NCBI GenBank assembly: GCA_013397115.1
Contig: VWZW01002332.1
Coordinates: forward strand, 1,169,690 to 1,233,689
DNA length: 64,000 nucleotides
Reading direction: 5' to 3'
From: Edolisoma coerulescens
Taxonomy: Eukaryota; Chordata; Aves; Passeriformes; Campephagidae
Made by a program: the position numbers and the translations under genes. Under the pieces are notes generated by a model that saw only the letters and a program-made list of their open reading frames with translations, searched no databases and was not told the origin of the DNA. Below, piece by piece: positions 50,500-63,503 of the stretch (position 1 is its first letter; every line of letters starts with the position of its first letter).

Positions 50500-53400
50500 C
50501 TGCAGGCAAGAGAAAAACAGGATGAATACTATGTTTTCTAACAAGACAAAATTATTTCTGGGTATAAATGCTTTAAAAATAATTGAAGATTCAAAAAAGT
50601 GTACTTGAACCATTAAAGAACTCCTTCATTTTATGCTAACTTTTGACTAATCACGTTACTATTTGAATATAATGTTTTATTTGGCCTGTTTAAGGCCCAT
50701 CTATGAAATTCCAAAATAACTAGCAGACGGCATGAACTGCTTAAATTATTGTACTACCAAGATTTCTTAAGTAAATCAAGCACAAGGACAGACCAATTGT
50801 TTCCTTAAAACTTATTTTTCTTTGAAGTAATTGATCCTGTTTTCAAAGAATGTCAGTAAATTTTGCTTGAATTGATGTGAGAGTTCCTGGCAGAGAACAG
50901 AATGAAGAAGTTGGGGCAGTGGAAAAAAAAAAGCCCTTTAAACAGAGTAAATGACCTCCAATGGAGAAGCAATCCTGTACTAAACCTGCTGAAGTACCAG
51001 CTGAGCAGGTGCAGCCAACACAGCCAAAAAGGACAAACAGGAGGAGGCTGTAACTCTGTGGTTTAGGTTAGCTTAGTTTATTGCTTAATTCTGAATGACT
51101 TGGTTAGAAAGAGCCTGGCACTACTATATTGAAAGGGAATTCTTTCAATGAAATTAGCTTTCAGCAAAGCAAAAGAGTAAATAGAATATTGTGGATATAG
51201 ACCTCCAAATATAACAGAACTCAGTACCAAACCTTTTAAATTTTCAGATTTCTAGACCTAGAAAAGAGTTATACTGAACCATGTGAAAAAATGCATTTGT
51301 TTCTGCGCTAACATTTTTAAAGGTAAATAATTTACTTAACCATAACTTGAAAAACAACCTGTTTGGTTTCAGTGAAAGAAACCCAATTGTCTGAAATTCA
51401 TTTTCATAACAATTTTGAGGTTTTTTTAGAAAACTACAGGTAAACAAAAGCAGTTGCCTCACACATTGCCTGGCAACAAAAAAGTCCTTAGTAATGCTTT
51501 AAATCAGAAGAAATTCTCATTTACTTTCTCCCATTAATTCTAATCCTGGACTCCTTCTTACAGGAAACATTACCAAAAGTAGACAAATGAATAAAAATCT
51601 GTCTTGCTATTGGCAGCAGACCAGTAAGCAAAACACTTATTTCAAGCAATTCTTCCTTTGGATTACTTGCAGTTTTTCCTGGTCTTTCTTTGCCTTTACA
51701 AGCTACAAAAAGCATTCAGTCTTTTGATATGCAACAACAATTTTAAAACTCCATTAGTTTAATTAAAATCCATGAGGATTATCTCAGCTTTGTGGCATTT
51801 TAGTGCTTTAATGCACAGCTAATTTACAAAGGAATGCTTAAGTATAGTTAAAGTTTTGTTTGTTCTTGTCTTGTTTTGGGGGTTTTCTTTGGTTCCCTGA
51901 AAGAGGATTTCTTCTGGCCCTCTTTTCCAGGGAATCTGCTAAGTCTACACAAGATGGTCTGAATCCATATAAACCTTGTCCTGCTTATTATAAATCAAAG
52001 ACTGAACAACACTTTCACATTTACAAAACATAACATAATTGAATCACAGTTATGAAAACTACTCTTCCATATTCATATGTTCTGAAGTTTCACGTTAGAC
52101 AGGATTGAATAGTCGTTCTGCCCAGTGTATACCAGGCCAGAATCAAAATCTGTTACTTGAATTTGAAATGAAACCACAGTAAAATTTGCTTAAAAGCCAA
52201 AACGCTGCCAACCCAACCCTCCCAAGGGACTATGGTGACAAAAACTCAGGCACTTCCTGATGCTTACTGTTAACAACGTCCTTGTTTTCAAGACTATTAA
52301 GAAACCACAGTCATATCCTGCACTTGACTTATACCTTTATGTGAGTTTTCCACTCCACTCATCTCTACCCCACCTCTCCCTGACACCTTCTGTCCCAAAG
52401 TGTACTCCACTCATTTTGATTCAGCTGCAACTTATTTGGAAAACATGTAAGGTTCAATTATTTGGTGTTTTTCATCTTCATCTGTAAAGGACCTTTTTTT
52501 TTTTTTTGTGGTCATCTGAGTGGATCTCATACCAATTGATTAATCTGAGTAAATACTCCCATTTGAAATCACTTCTACCATTGTGCAAAGCTGGGTTCTG
52601 AGAAACTGTTACTTGCTTGGCATTAATATTTTAGGGCAGCAGCCATCTGAAAGAGAGATTGTGTAAGAAATGAACACATGCCAGATATTTGCCTAATGTC
52701 AAAATTATAGGACAATATTTAGTTAGATGAAGATGTTTGGTAGGTTTTTCTGGGATGATAAAATAATTATTTGAAAATATATTTGCTACAGTTCAGTCTT
52801 CAGGATCATCTAGATTTGAACTAATTGTCTTCAATATGTGAGCATTGCAGTCATACCAAATGCATGTACTAATGAGGTACCCAAAACCCCCAACAAGATA
52901 AAATCACCATTCCATTCGTAGCTTGATATTCAGTATCTTTTCTATGATTACTGTCATTATAACCAGGACAACAAAAAAAAAAAAATAAACAAGCAAACAA
53001 AATACTCAGATAAAAAACCAGGATAGTAGTAGTATAGTCACCAGAGCACAAGTTTGAAAGTAAAGGTTGGTTTCAGCATTTCTTATAAAATATGAACCTG
53101 TGACCTTTCTGGCAATTGCCCCATCTTCAGAAAGCTTCTCTCAATGTTAAGTTTCTTATGCATGTTTACTTTTCACTATTTTTTGAAAGTGCACATTGAG
53201 GGTCACTCTCAATGTACTGGCTTGTGGCCAGCTTGATTTAGAAAACACAGAGATGATTTCATCTGTTGCTCAAATGTTCCAGATTCTTGCATTTTTCTTA
53301 ACTTCCATCAAAATCCATTTGTGTTAGCAAAGGTGCAAGTCCTAACGTAGGCAGGTAAACACAATTTTAAGTCCCATAATGACTACTGCGAGACTGGCAG

Positions 53401-56400
53401 GTTTTTAATCCAAGCAGTGCTGGAAGTAGCACGTACAATATCTTCAAAAACTGCACTATTAACTTAGCTCACTGACATGCTGTAAGTCACTTACAATCAC
53501 TCCAGTAAACTCATGAGTTGCAGAGACTTTGCAGATGTACAAAATATGGAAAACATAAAGCTTTATCTGCTCCTGGGGTATCAGTGCAGCAATCAGTTAT
53601 TTGGGTAAGTGCATCTGTGCTGAACTGCTGCCACCCTGCACAGAAGCAAAGCACTTGTTTGCAAACCCTCAGCTCCTTCTATCTGCAAAGAAGAGTACTA
53701 TCTCAACTGTTTTTTTCTCTCTCCCAAATGTGATTCTGCCTCCCTGTATCTCTCTTAACTGCCACTGCTTTTGTATAAAAGCATCAACCTCTGGAGGACT
53801 GTTCTTTGCAGAACACATCATGGTGTTTTATTTAGCCTAGTTTTAGACTTCTGTCTAAAGCTTGCAGATATCTATTGCATCTCCTTGCAAATTATTTTAC
53901 TGCCAAATGTCTCCCAATGCCAACTTTTTGCTTCCTGAAGACTAGCCTCAAGGTTTTGCTCAATAATTTTCTAACAGTATGTTTCACCTCTTACAGACTT
54001 TTTCAAAAGCACCAATTAAATCAATAGGTAAAAAGCCAAACCAAACCAAACCAGAAACCACAATGGAATTGTGGAAGCTGACAATAAACATGAGTTTAAA
54101 ACTTCAAAAATGGCAAATAAGTTCACTTGTATAACTAAACTAAACATAATGGTGCAGATGTAGCTTTTGAGTAAAAATCTGACTTCTGGAAGCTAAGACA
54201 ATAGACTAGGCTAGTCCTTAGCTTGTGGAAAACCTGACTTGTCAGAGCAAATACAGGGTAATCCTTACCCTGAATACGCTCTGACAAGACATATTTTCCA
54301 CAGCCAGGCAAACAGTCTGGCATATGTAAAATGGGAAGTAATTGGTAAAATGGGAAGTACAATTCTATCAAATCTAGACCAGACCTAAATGTAACACTCT
54401 TCCATTTACACTGTTTCAATGTGCAAAACAGCAAATGTGGGTTGAATTTACCTCTCAGGATGTGATTTTAGGAGATTTGGTCGTGGAGAACTAGGAATGT
54501 CTACGACACAGTCTCCATGTCCCTGTATACCATTCCATGCTATTAGTCTCCAAGATTCAACACACCTCAGATAATATTGTTGGGTTTTTTATAATTTAAT
54601 ACTAATTTTGTTTTTGTGCTAGTATTTTCTCTAAAAATAAAAAAAATCCCTGAAGTCAGACTTGTGACTCTTAACTACTTACCCAAAACCCACGTCCCCC
54701 ATGGACTTTACCATGCATAATCTTTTGATAAAGACTTACATTTCCCTCTTAGTCCATTGAAGTAAAATCCTCATTTTCCATTCTTAAGTCGGTGCCATGG
54801 CTCCCACTCTGTAGCCTATATTGGTATAAAGAAAGACCTGCTACTGATCTAAGTCTGCTCCACAGCAAAGAATTGAGGATTCAATGGACCAAAGAGGACA
54901 AAGAGTGGAAAGCAGAGGAACTTGTGAATATGTTCCATCCTGGAATCTAACTGAAATAATGTGGAATTTCTTTCTTCATAATAATATATTTCATAGTGAA
55001 AGCAATAAAAATGATTGCTTATAACACCTTTGACTGATTCTTTCCTCCCCTTTTATACTGATCACAAAATCTTTCTGCCTTTTGCTGTGAATCCTGCAAT
55101 ACTATCGTCTTTTTCCTTCCAAAATCACTTCTCCAAAGAGCAACCTCTGAAGCGAGATTACTTTTTAAATGATACCTACAAAACAGAACAATTAAATGTA
55201 GCCATCTTCTTTTCATTCATTTCTAGACAGAGTCAAAAGTTACAATCTTGGTTTTTTATCTTTTTACATTTCCCTCTCTATTCCATCATTTAGACCAAGA
55301 AAGAGACAACAAAACAAACCGAAAACCACAGAAAAACAAAATGAAACAAGATTAAGTCATAATTAGAGGAAACTATAATGAACTGCAAAATTAGGAATAC
55401 TGTTTCATACTGATTTTCAGTTGGTTTGCCTAGACTGTTTACCACTGCAGTGCCTTGAAATGCATAAAGTCTTGGAGTTTAAATATGGGAACTGACAAAA
55501 AATTTTCCACAGCTAATACCCTTTCAGGAAGATATGGTAGCTTCCACAAGTCACTGTTTCCAGTTCTTTTTATGGCACTGTGGCACAATTGTTCCTTGGT
55601 CACAATTTTTAACTGATTAACGCCATCAGTGATACAAATATGTAAAATGATGGAAGTGTCAGCATTTTTGTCAATAGGGAGTCTATTTCTTACAAATACA
55701 AAACATGGGATTTGGACACAAAACCTACTTGAAAAACACACCAACTATTTCAGAGGTATACAGCACTAATGTATCAGTTGTTCTGCTCTTGATCCCTGAG
55801 TGTTATATTCTTCTATCAAGATAAAGACTCTTTATATTTGCATTTCAGTCATCCTATCATTCTAATTTTAGTGGAATTATCATAGCACATTGCCATGATA
55901 AGTTTTTTCATATACATTTTCCTTATATTCTTTGACTTGTCCTACAGCTGAACCAGTGGGACAGGGTCATTCACTATATGAGCAATAAGGGTGGAAAAAC
56001 CCAGAAACATTAGTAGCAATGTGCAAGAAACTCAGATATTTCTGCCTCTTGATTGAAACACCTTAGATAAATTTGATTCCATTTGATTAATTAGATTCTC
56101 AAGTGTAGACATCTATCAAAACACTACTGGTGGTACATCCTGAGTACTGTGGAACAAATACACAATTTAAGGTGATGGACACCATCAAACCCAAATCTAC
56201 TTTTAGCAGAGAACAGTTTTACTATTAATATTTACATTTTATATACCTATGTCATATAATTTATAAATATTATAATACTTTAAGTAAGTATGATTTTTAT
56301 ATGTGAAATAATATAATAATATCTATAGTACCGTATGTATAAAATTGAGCAATATGAAATGGGTATTTTCTATGCTTATTATATTTCTTTTATATAGTAC

Positions 56401-59400
56401 AGAACTATAATAGCTACATTGGTGATATGGGTAGGATTCATATCACCAAATGCAAACAGAGTACATGGTCATCTGACACTCCTTTACACTCAGTGCTGAG
56501 AAAAAGTTACTGTTAGAATACTGCCATTTTCATCACAAGTACATATTAGAAATAAGTCAGTGAATTTCTTTCTAAAATTTCCCTCTATTCACTGTAAAAC
56601 GAATTTAAGATGAGTTCAGGTTACTCACACTGTGCGTTTGGGAAGTTAGAACAGAGTATTAGCAACCCTGAGCAGGCAGTTGCTGGTGCTCTTTAAAGCA
56701 TGCAATTTTACACTACCTGAAATAGCTCTTCTAATCCACCTGAAAAGATGTTTAAGACAATATACGACACTGTTTCTAAAATATTATGTAAAAGTTAAAC
56801 CAGAAATTTTAGTAATTGACATTTCTGCAGCTGTTCTAAGCCATGTCTATTAGGAAAACAGTGGTAAAGTCACAATGAGAGCAGTAGGGAGCCCAGCATT
56901 AGCACAAGAGTCAAAGCACCAGAACAAATGCCACCTCAGCTCACTTCACTGTTGTGCCTCATATCAATCAATTCATCAAATTGCTGTTTGTCAAATTGCT
57001 GGACAACAAATACTTTTGAAGTGTGATGAAGATACATACAATTACGTATCTACGCAGATTTTCTTCTTTTTGTTTTCATGATGTAAATTCTTTGAACTCA
57101 CAAAAGCGACATTTTCCATTTGTATTTTAGGCTCCTCAGTAAAGAAATTTGTAAAGAAATTTTAAATTTGAAAATACACTTAGATTGCTGTACTTTAAAC
57201 ATTCTGGCCATGTGCAAAACAGAAGAACTTCAATAACATCAAATCTGTTATATTGAGTGAAAAGCATTTTTATCTCTCAACCTACCATGTCTATGCTTTG
57301 TGTGTCTGCATGTTTTTTACTTCATGAAAATTTCATCACCATCAGGTTTACAGTACATGCTGTACCAAATGCTGATCCCAAGATCCAGACTGGAAAGTTG
57401 AATTAAAAATTAGAAAACCCTTCAGAGTTAGGAGAAAAAGGAACTTTCAACACCAGCTTCATCAGTTTTACAGAAGAAAGGGTCTCTACAGTATTGTATT
57501 TTTCTCTGTTTTCAAAGAGAATTTTCTATTAGTGGTTGCCAGGTTTTTAAGTACTTGGCACACTGTACCATTTTATATTCTTTAGCTATGGAAAACCCCA
57601 ACTCTTTAGACCAGCAATTTTCCTTATGCAAATTATTTCACTCTGTACATAGTGAATCACGCTGTCATCACAAAACTGCCTATCATAACACTGATAAGGT
57701 CAGATAAACATTATCAGAAAGTTTGTTGTAGTCGTGATCAACCTTCTTACTGTGTAGGTGTAGCTCATCATCAATTACTCCATGGAACATATACAGACAG
57801 TGAAAACCCTCATGGAAATCCAACATTCTGCCAGTTTACCAAATTCAGGGCTCAGAGAGAAGAGAAGTTCACACTTGGTCAGTTAAATGTTATCTGCTAC
57901 ATATGCTTGAGCTTGTTCCCTGCTGCCATTGAGACTGTTCCCCGACAGAGCTGCTACCCTGACCTTCAAGCACACATTAGAACTAGACAAATGTTATACA
58001 ATCATTTGATCCAGTTTGTAACACCTTCCCAAGTATTTAAACAAACCAAGGGTCAGTTTCTGATGGATCTGCTGTAACATTATGTATTCATGTTGGTCTC
58101 AAACTCTTGGTTTGGGCAACTACTTTTCCTTAGAGATCAATAATATAAACAAAGTGCAAATATAAATACAACAATAAGAACAACAATATATATAAGAACA
58201 ACAATAAGACGTGCGACTTTATTATAGGAAAAACAGCACTTGAATTTTCTTCAGGATTTCGGTAATTTAAAATTTTCATTAGTAAAACTACTGCAAAGGA
58301 GACACTTTCAACAAGAAGGCAAAAATGCAGGCTACCAAGAAATCCTGTGTTAGCAACAGTGTACCTCCAGAATCCCAAAACTCATAACACTGGGTTCCTA
58401 CTCAGGGACAGACATTTTATTGTGGTGTTCCACAAGCATTTTGATCCTAGCTGTCGTGCAGGGTTTTACATGAAGGAATCTTTACGAGACATCACTAATG
58501 ACTGTTTGGCAATTTAATCCTAGAAAAGTAAAAATTCATTTCTTAATCTACTAATCTTAATCTCTTAATGCCCCGTTAAAAATATAGTCTCCTCAACTTT
58601 ATTATCATGAATGAGATATACTGGTAGCACTTAAATAATGCCTGATCATCAACAGCAGATTACCTTGCAAATATAGTAATGCTACATATTTGAAAGCATT
58701 TTGAATATTATTTCTGATTTTTTTTTATTTCTATCTCCAAAATGCTCGTCACTCTCAGCTCACTGACAGGAACAGCACTACCCCATCAGCACAGTGAATC
58801 CAATTTTGTCTTTTCAAATTTCTTTACTGAATATAAATAGCAGTAACTTTCATTTTTTTCATTATACTCAAAGGAGACCTTTAAAGCTTTTTTAAAAAGC
58901 CTTGTGATTTCTTTGTACATTAAGTGAATCTACCGACTACTAGTTATTTGTAAGGGTCCAACAGAAAACCTCTAAATGCAAATAAATGTTTCCTAGGAAA
59001 AAACAACCCAGTATCTTTGTCTCTTGTCTCCTCCTCACTTGCAATGGTAGCTTTTTTAAGTATCTGCTACACTAGAGGCTCCTAAAGAAAGGACTTGCAT
59101 TTTTGTTTAACCTACTTCAAGATCTTGCCTTGAAAAGAAATATGTTTATTGTATTCACACCAACCTTTTTTGGGTATATATAGCCACATATCGGGAACCA
59201 AGAAGCCAAAAGACAGAAAGTATCTACAAAATGATACATATTTTAGAATTCAGTGCCAAGAAACATTCTAAGTAATCTTTGTGATCCTCACACAACTCTG
59301 ACCCCTCGTTAAGTTGTATGTGTATGTAGTAGTTACATTCAAATATATGATTAAATCATAATTAGTATATACAGTTTTAAATGATTGTTCAGTCTGATAA

Positions 59401-62151
59401 TTTTATATAATCTCTGTTTTTATTTCAAAAAGATTAGATATGGGAAAAAAAGAGTTTTCCGGATAACATAGCAGTCCATTTTATTCAAATGGAAGTATTT
59501 AACCAATAAAGTATTGTCCTCACACCAGGGAAGGTAAAATAAATGTTGTATGAATAGAACAATTTCTGTGAAAAAAAAAATTACAAAAAATACATAGGCT
59601 GTTTGATTTCAAACAGCAAATGCATCTCAGATTACAGAAATAATTAAAATAGAAAATAGACATATTCCAACAACTGTAATGCTACTGTCTTAAGTACTTT
59701 TTTATCTATGCACAAAACCTCGTAACATACAAAAAACAATCTCAAGACAGAGAAAATCCGTGAAATAGAAAAAGCCAATTATGCTTTAACTTCTCAAAAA
59801 GACCAGTACTCTATGGAAATTATATGAAAAGTAGAGTTTTGACCAGGAATTTTTACTCACAAAATTTAACATCTTATTTGCATGAACTATTATTAAAAAA
59901 CTCACATGTCTGTAGTAGCACTAAAAATTTAAGAAGGTAAATAATGCCTTTACACTCAGAGAAATGATGGGGAGGGGGACATTTCATGGAAGAAATATGT
60001 CTCAAATTTATACAATTGCCAGTGTGAATTTTAAACACTATTTTGTATTGCATTTAAAATACAAATACTCTGCTGCTTCTTACAGAAGAGCAATTTCCCA
60101 CCATTATTTCTGATAAGAATTTTTTTAAAAAGTACTTAAAGTCCATATAAAATCAAGTATCTATCAATAAATGGGATTGTTTCAGTGCTGGCAATTATAT
60201 AGGATACTGCAATGAAAATAAGAAATCAGTCCATCTCTAAGGAACACCCTGTGGTCTTGTACTTTCTACACAAAAACAAGTATAACTGTATGTGTTCATT
60301 TTGCCAATGCCCACACTGCTCATGCCTGAAATTCCTTCCCATCAGATTCAATAACCTGTATTTTTCTGATTACAGTCAGGTTTCTGATGTAGTTGTGCAT
60401 TCTTTGAAAATCCTTACTAAAAAACTCAAACACACCTCCCCACCAGACTCTCAGTCTGTGGAATCATTTAAAAATTAAAATTATGAAGTTGCTATTTAAA
60501 ACACAAGACTTTTGTTTATGTAACTGCATTGACCTCTCATTTGTCTCTATATACGTCTATATTCTTAACCTGCTAAGACTCTGCAAATACAGACCTTGAA
60601 TAACCTGTGAAAACAACTTTAAGACATTCCTTGTATCAAGTTATATTCCTTCTTAACATTTTCCATTAAAATATTTCTGCTGAACAGGAATAAGTTATGT
60701 TTTTGAGCAGGTTCACCCACTGCAAACAGAACGGAGTACTAAACTAAAAAAGAGATGAAATTTAAAATTGACAGAATCAAATTCAAAGAAAAAATTATGA
60801 TATTATTACATAGATAAAAAGCAAAAATAAAATTTATTTTAAAATACGGCACTCATAAATTACACTACACTCAGTATTAAAACTTCAGCTCCCTGATTTT
60901 TTTAAAAAAATATTTGGTTGATTTAGCAAAACATAGTAAAAAAATGTGAAGCCAAGCCAAGAGACCAGCTAGGAGAGTCAGTGAAACTTAAATGTATTCC
61001 TGCAAGTGACTTAAGAGCTTTGCAGCCTAACACAAAGATTTCTAGTAGTTTTCTCAAGAAACCCGTTAAATGTACTATAGAAAATGTGGCACTGGCTCAG
61101 AATTTCACCTAGCCCACCAAGTCCACCTTGCAAATATTTAACGTAAAATAAAGGAAGAACATGAGCATATGCTTAAAGTAGAAAGTAACAGCACTGTGAA
61201 ACAAAAAATCTAATTATATTATTTTACTAAGCATTTACTTTTCCAATATTCCCCTTTTCATTTGGGGAGAGATAAACTCTATAAAGCTGAAAAAACTATG
61301 TATCACAACAAGAAAATACGTGATGCATTTTTTTTTATTTTAAGGAATCCTGTCAATTTGAACAATGGTTTTGTTAAATATATGGCAGAGAAATTTGAAT
61401 ATCCTAGATCTAACAGGATCAGATAAAAAAATCAAAAAAGGAGACAAAACCTAAAAAGTAGAAGGATTTGTTTCACTTCTTTACCTGTTGAACTATATAA
61501 AACAGTCTGCTCTTGCATTCACGTTTAAAATCTCAGTGGACAAGGCATATAATATAATCCAAAAAGAAAAAATAAACATAGGTATTGCTACTGTTTCATT
61601 AAAGTTCCAGCTTGCCTTTGCAATTTAATGACTATTTGGAACAAGTCAATAATAACATTTATTGTTATTATGACTTGAAAGAGTTCAGTGAAATTTTAAA
61701 TACTTCCATAACTCCCAGGAAGCCAAAACTCTGCAACTTGAAAGCAAGAAAAGTTTCATGACTTCAAAAAGAGAACAAAGCCAAAATAAATTCTTCTCTG
61801 CCTATCATTAGTTCATACCCACAATATTTTCCTTTGAACACCATCTATACTTTATAAAACAAGTTGTGCAATACACCATATTTTTATTTAACTCTGCCTA
61901 CCTGGAAAGATTAACTGAGAAAAAGTAAATAATAAATATCAAAAAATTAAAGTAAAACAAATAATACTAGAAAAATCAATTGAGGAAGAATTTTGCAATA
62001 TTCACTACAATATTTAAACAGAGTCGACAAAACAAAAAAAAATTACTACAGGGATAATATTCATAAAGATGAGAAGTAAATAAACAGTATTTCCTAGCAG
62101 TGTCTAGAAGACATATTTCAGGTAATTAGGAACAATGGCATCATATAGTAC
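50500..62151 (-). other. PGR: PGR intron 2, largest in the gene within the window
   Basis: Intron of 11,652 bases with donor GTACTA at 62151-62146. It is AT-rich with A runs (for example about 52971-52985). An imperfect inverted repeat lies at 54736-54905, and an open frame on the opposite strand at 57652-58077 has no recognised family. I recognise no transposon in it. Confidence 0.8.
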
Positions 62152-62303
62152 CTTCCATTGCCCTTTTAAAGAAGACTTTACAACTTCCACAGGTAAGTAC
62201 ACCATAGTGGCAACCTGAAGCCTCATCACCGCAGATGAGACAAATCTTCTGGGGTAGCGATTCAAAACTGAACTGAGAACTTTGGCTGGTTTCTGTATCC
62301 GGC
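62152..62303 (-). CDS. PGR: PGR exon 2: first zinc finger
   Basis: Exon of 152 bases (1 + 50 codons + 1), the standard length, with acceptor AG at 62305-62304. It encodes PDTETSQSSQFSFESLPQKI and then CLICGDEASGCHYGVLTCGS and CKVFFKRAME. The four zinc-binding Cys are present. The P-box GSCKV (62188-62174) sets recognition of the AGAACA half-site shared by PR, GR, MR and AR. Confidence 0.98.
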
Positions 62304-63503
62304 CTTGAAAAGAAAAAGAATGAAAAGAAATGAAAGATCTAGCTTTGCATAGTTAGCTACTTACCTGAATCAAGGAGTTTTATATTAAAAACTTCATTTT
62401 AAAATTCATAATCAAGATACAGAAGGGCAGGAAAAAACTAAAGTGTAATTGCCTTTTTGCTTAATGGTTTGTCTCTTCTACAAGTACTACAGGAAAGCAG
62501 TGCAAAAAAAGCATAAAGTTATATTTTATTCCATTTAGAGAAAAAAGGTACCATCTAGACACTCTCTGCTAAAATGTTCACCTTCCTCAGATCAACAGCT
62601 CTTGTGAGTGGAGTCATAGTGAGGACGTTTTATTCTTGTACAGAGACAGAACCAGATAGATGTCCATTGAGTTTCAAAGGCCTCTTTCATTTGGGAAATA
62701 TGAAATATTATTTCAACTAGAAAAATCTTTAACAAGCAGTTTGTCACCCCCATTCATCTGCCGCGTTCTCAGCAGTAACTAAATCTGATGGGGATATCAA
62801 GGATATTTCCAACTCCTCTCCAAGAAAAGGCAGACTAATCTAGGTAATCACTGTATTTACTAAGAGAAAGGATTTCCATTGAAACTGTACCATTGCATGC
62901 ACCTTTTTATGAATCTATTTCTAGGTAATGCACATCTCGGCATGATAGTACTCCACTCTAGAAAATCAATATACAAAAGTTTCAGTTTTCTCTTTTCGTG
63001 TGAAATCAACTGCTTTTTGTGGTTTGTTTTTTTCCTTTTCAAATCGGGAATACTATTTTGGAAAATATTTAGGTATTGATGAATACGGTATCGCTGCCAG
63101 CGAGAGCAATCTAGAGAACCTCCCAGGAGCCGGGCACCGGCTCGGACATCGGGTGGCCCTGAAGTCCCGCAGCGATAACAAAGCAACATCTCCTGGAGCG
63201 TCATCGTGCCCAAAGCCGCGAGGTGCCAGCTGCGGAGCTGACACCGCCCCGGGACACCGCGGCGTGCCCAGGCAGTGCAGGGAATGGGAACGGAGCTGCA
63301 GGCACTGCCTAAAACCTCAAAAACGCCCTCGCCGAGAGAAACTTCGCCCGTCCTTTCCTCGGCATCCCTTTAACATCCCCCGAGGCACCCACCGCGCGGC
63401 ACGGCCGCCCCTCCGGAGGAGGAGGAGGCGCGGAGCTCTCCCGCCGCGCAGCGCGACCCCCCGGTCCCGTCCCTCAGCGAGCCCCCCGCCGCCCCCGCCT
63501 TAC
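62304..63503 (-). other. PGR: PGR intron 1
   Basis: Intron of 1,200 bases with donor GTAAGG at 63503-63498 and acceptor AG at 62305-62304. Its 5' part (from about 63110 upward in coordinate) is GC- and CpG-rich and belongs to the CpG island around exon 1; the remainder is AT-rich. Confidence 0.9.

Noticed and set aside
54327..54360. Direct repeat of 'gtaaaatgggaagta' twice
   Set aside because: Two short copies only; no element or function can be supported.
61650..61675. Small hairpin ('ataataaca' and 'tgttattat')
   Set aside because: Nine-base stem in very AT-rich intron; expected by chance.
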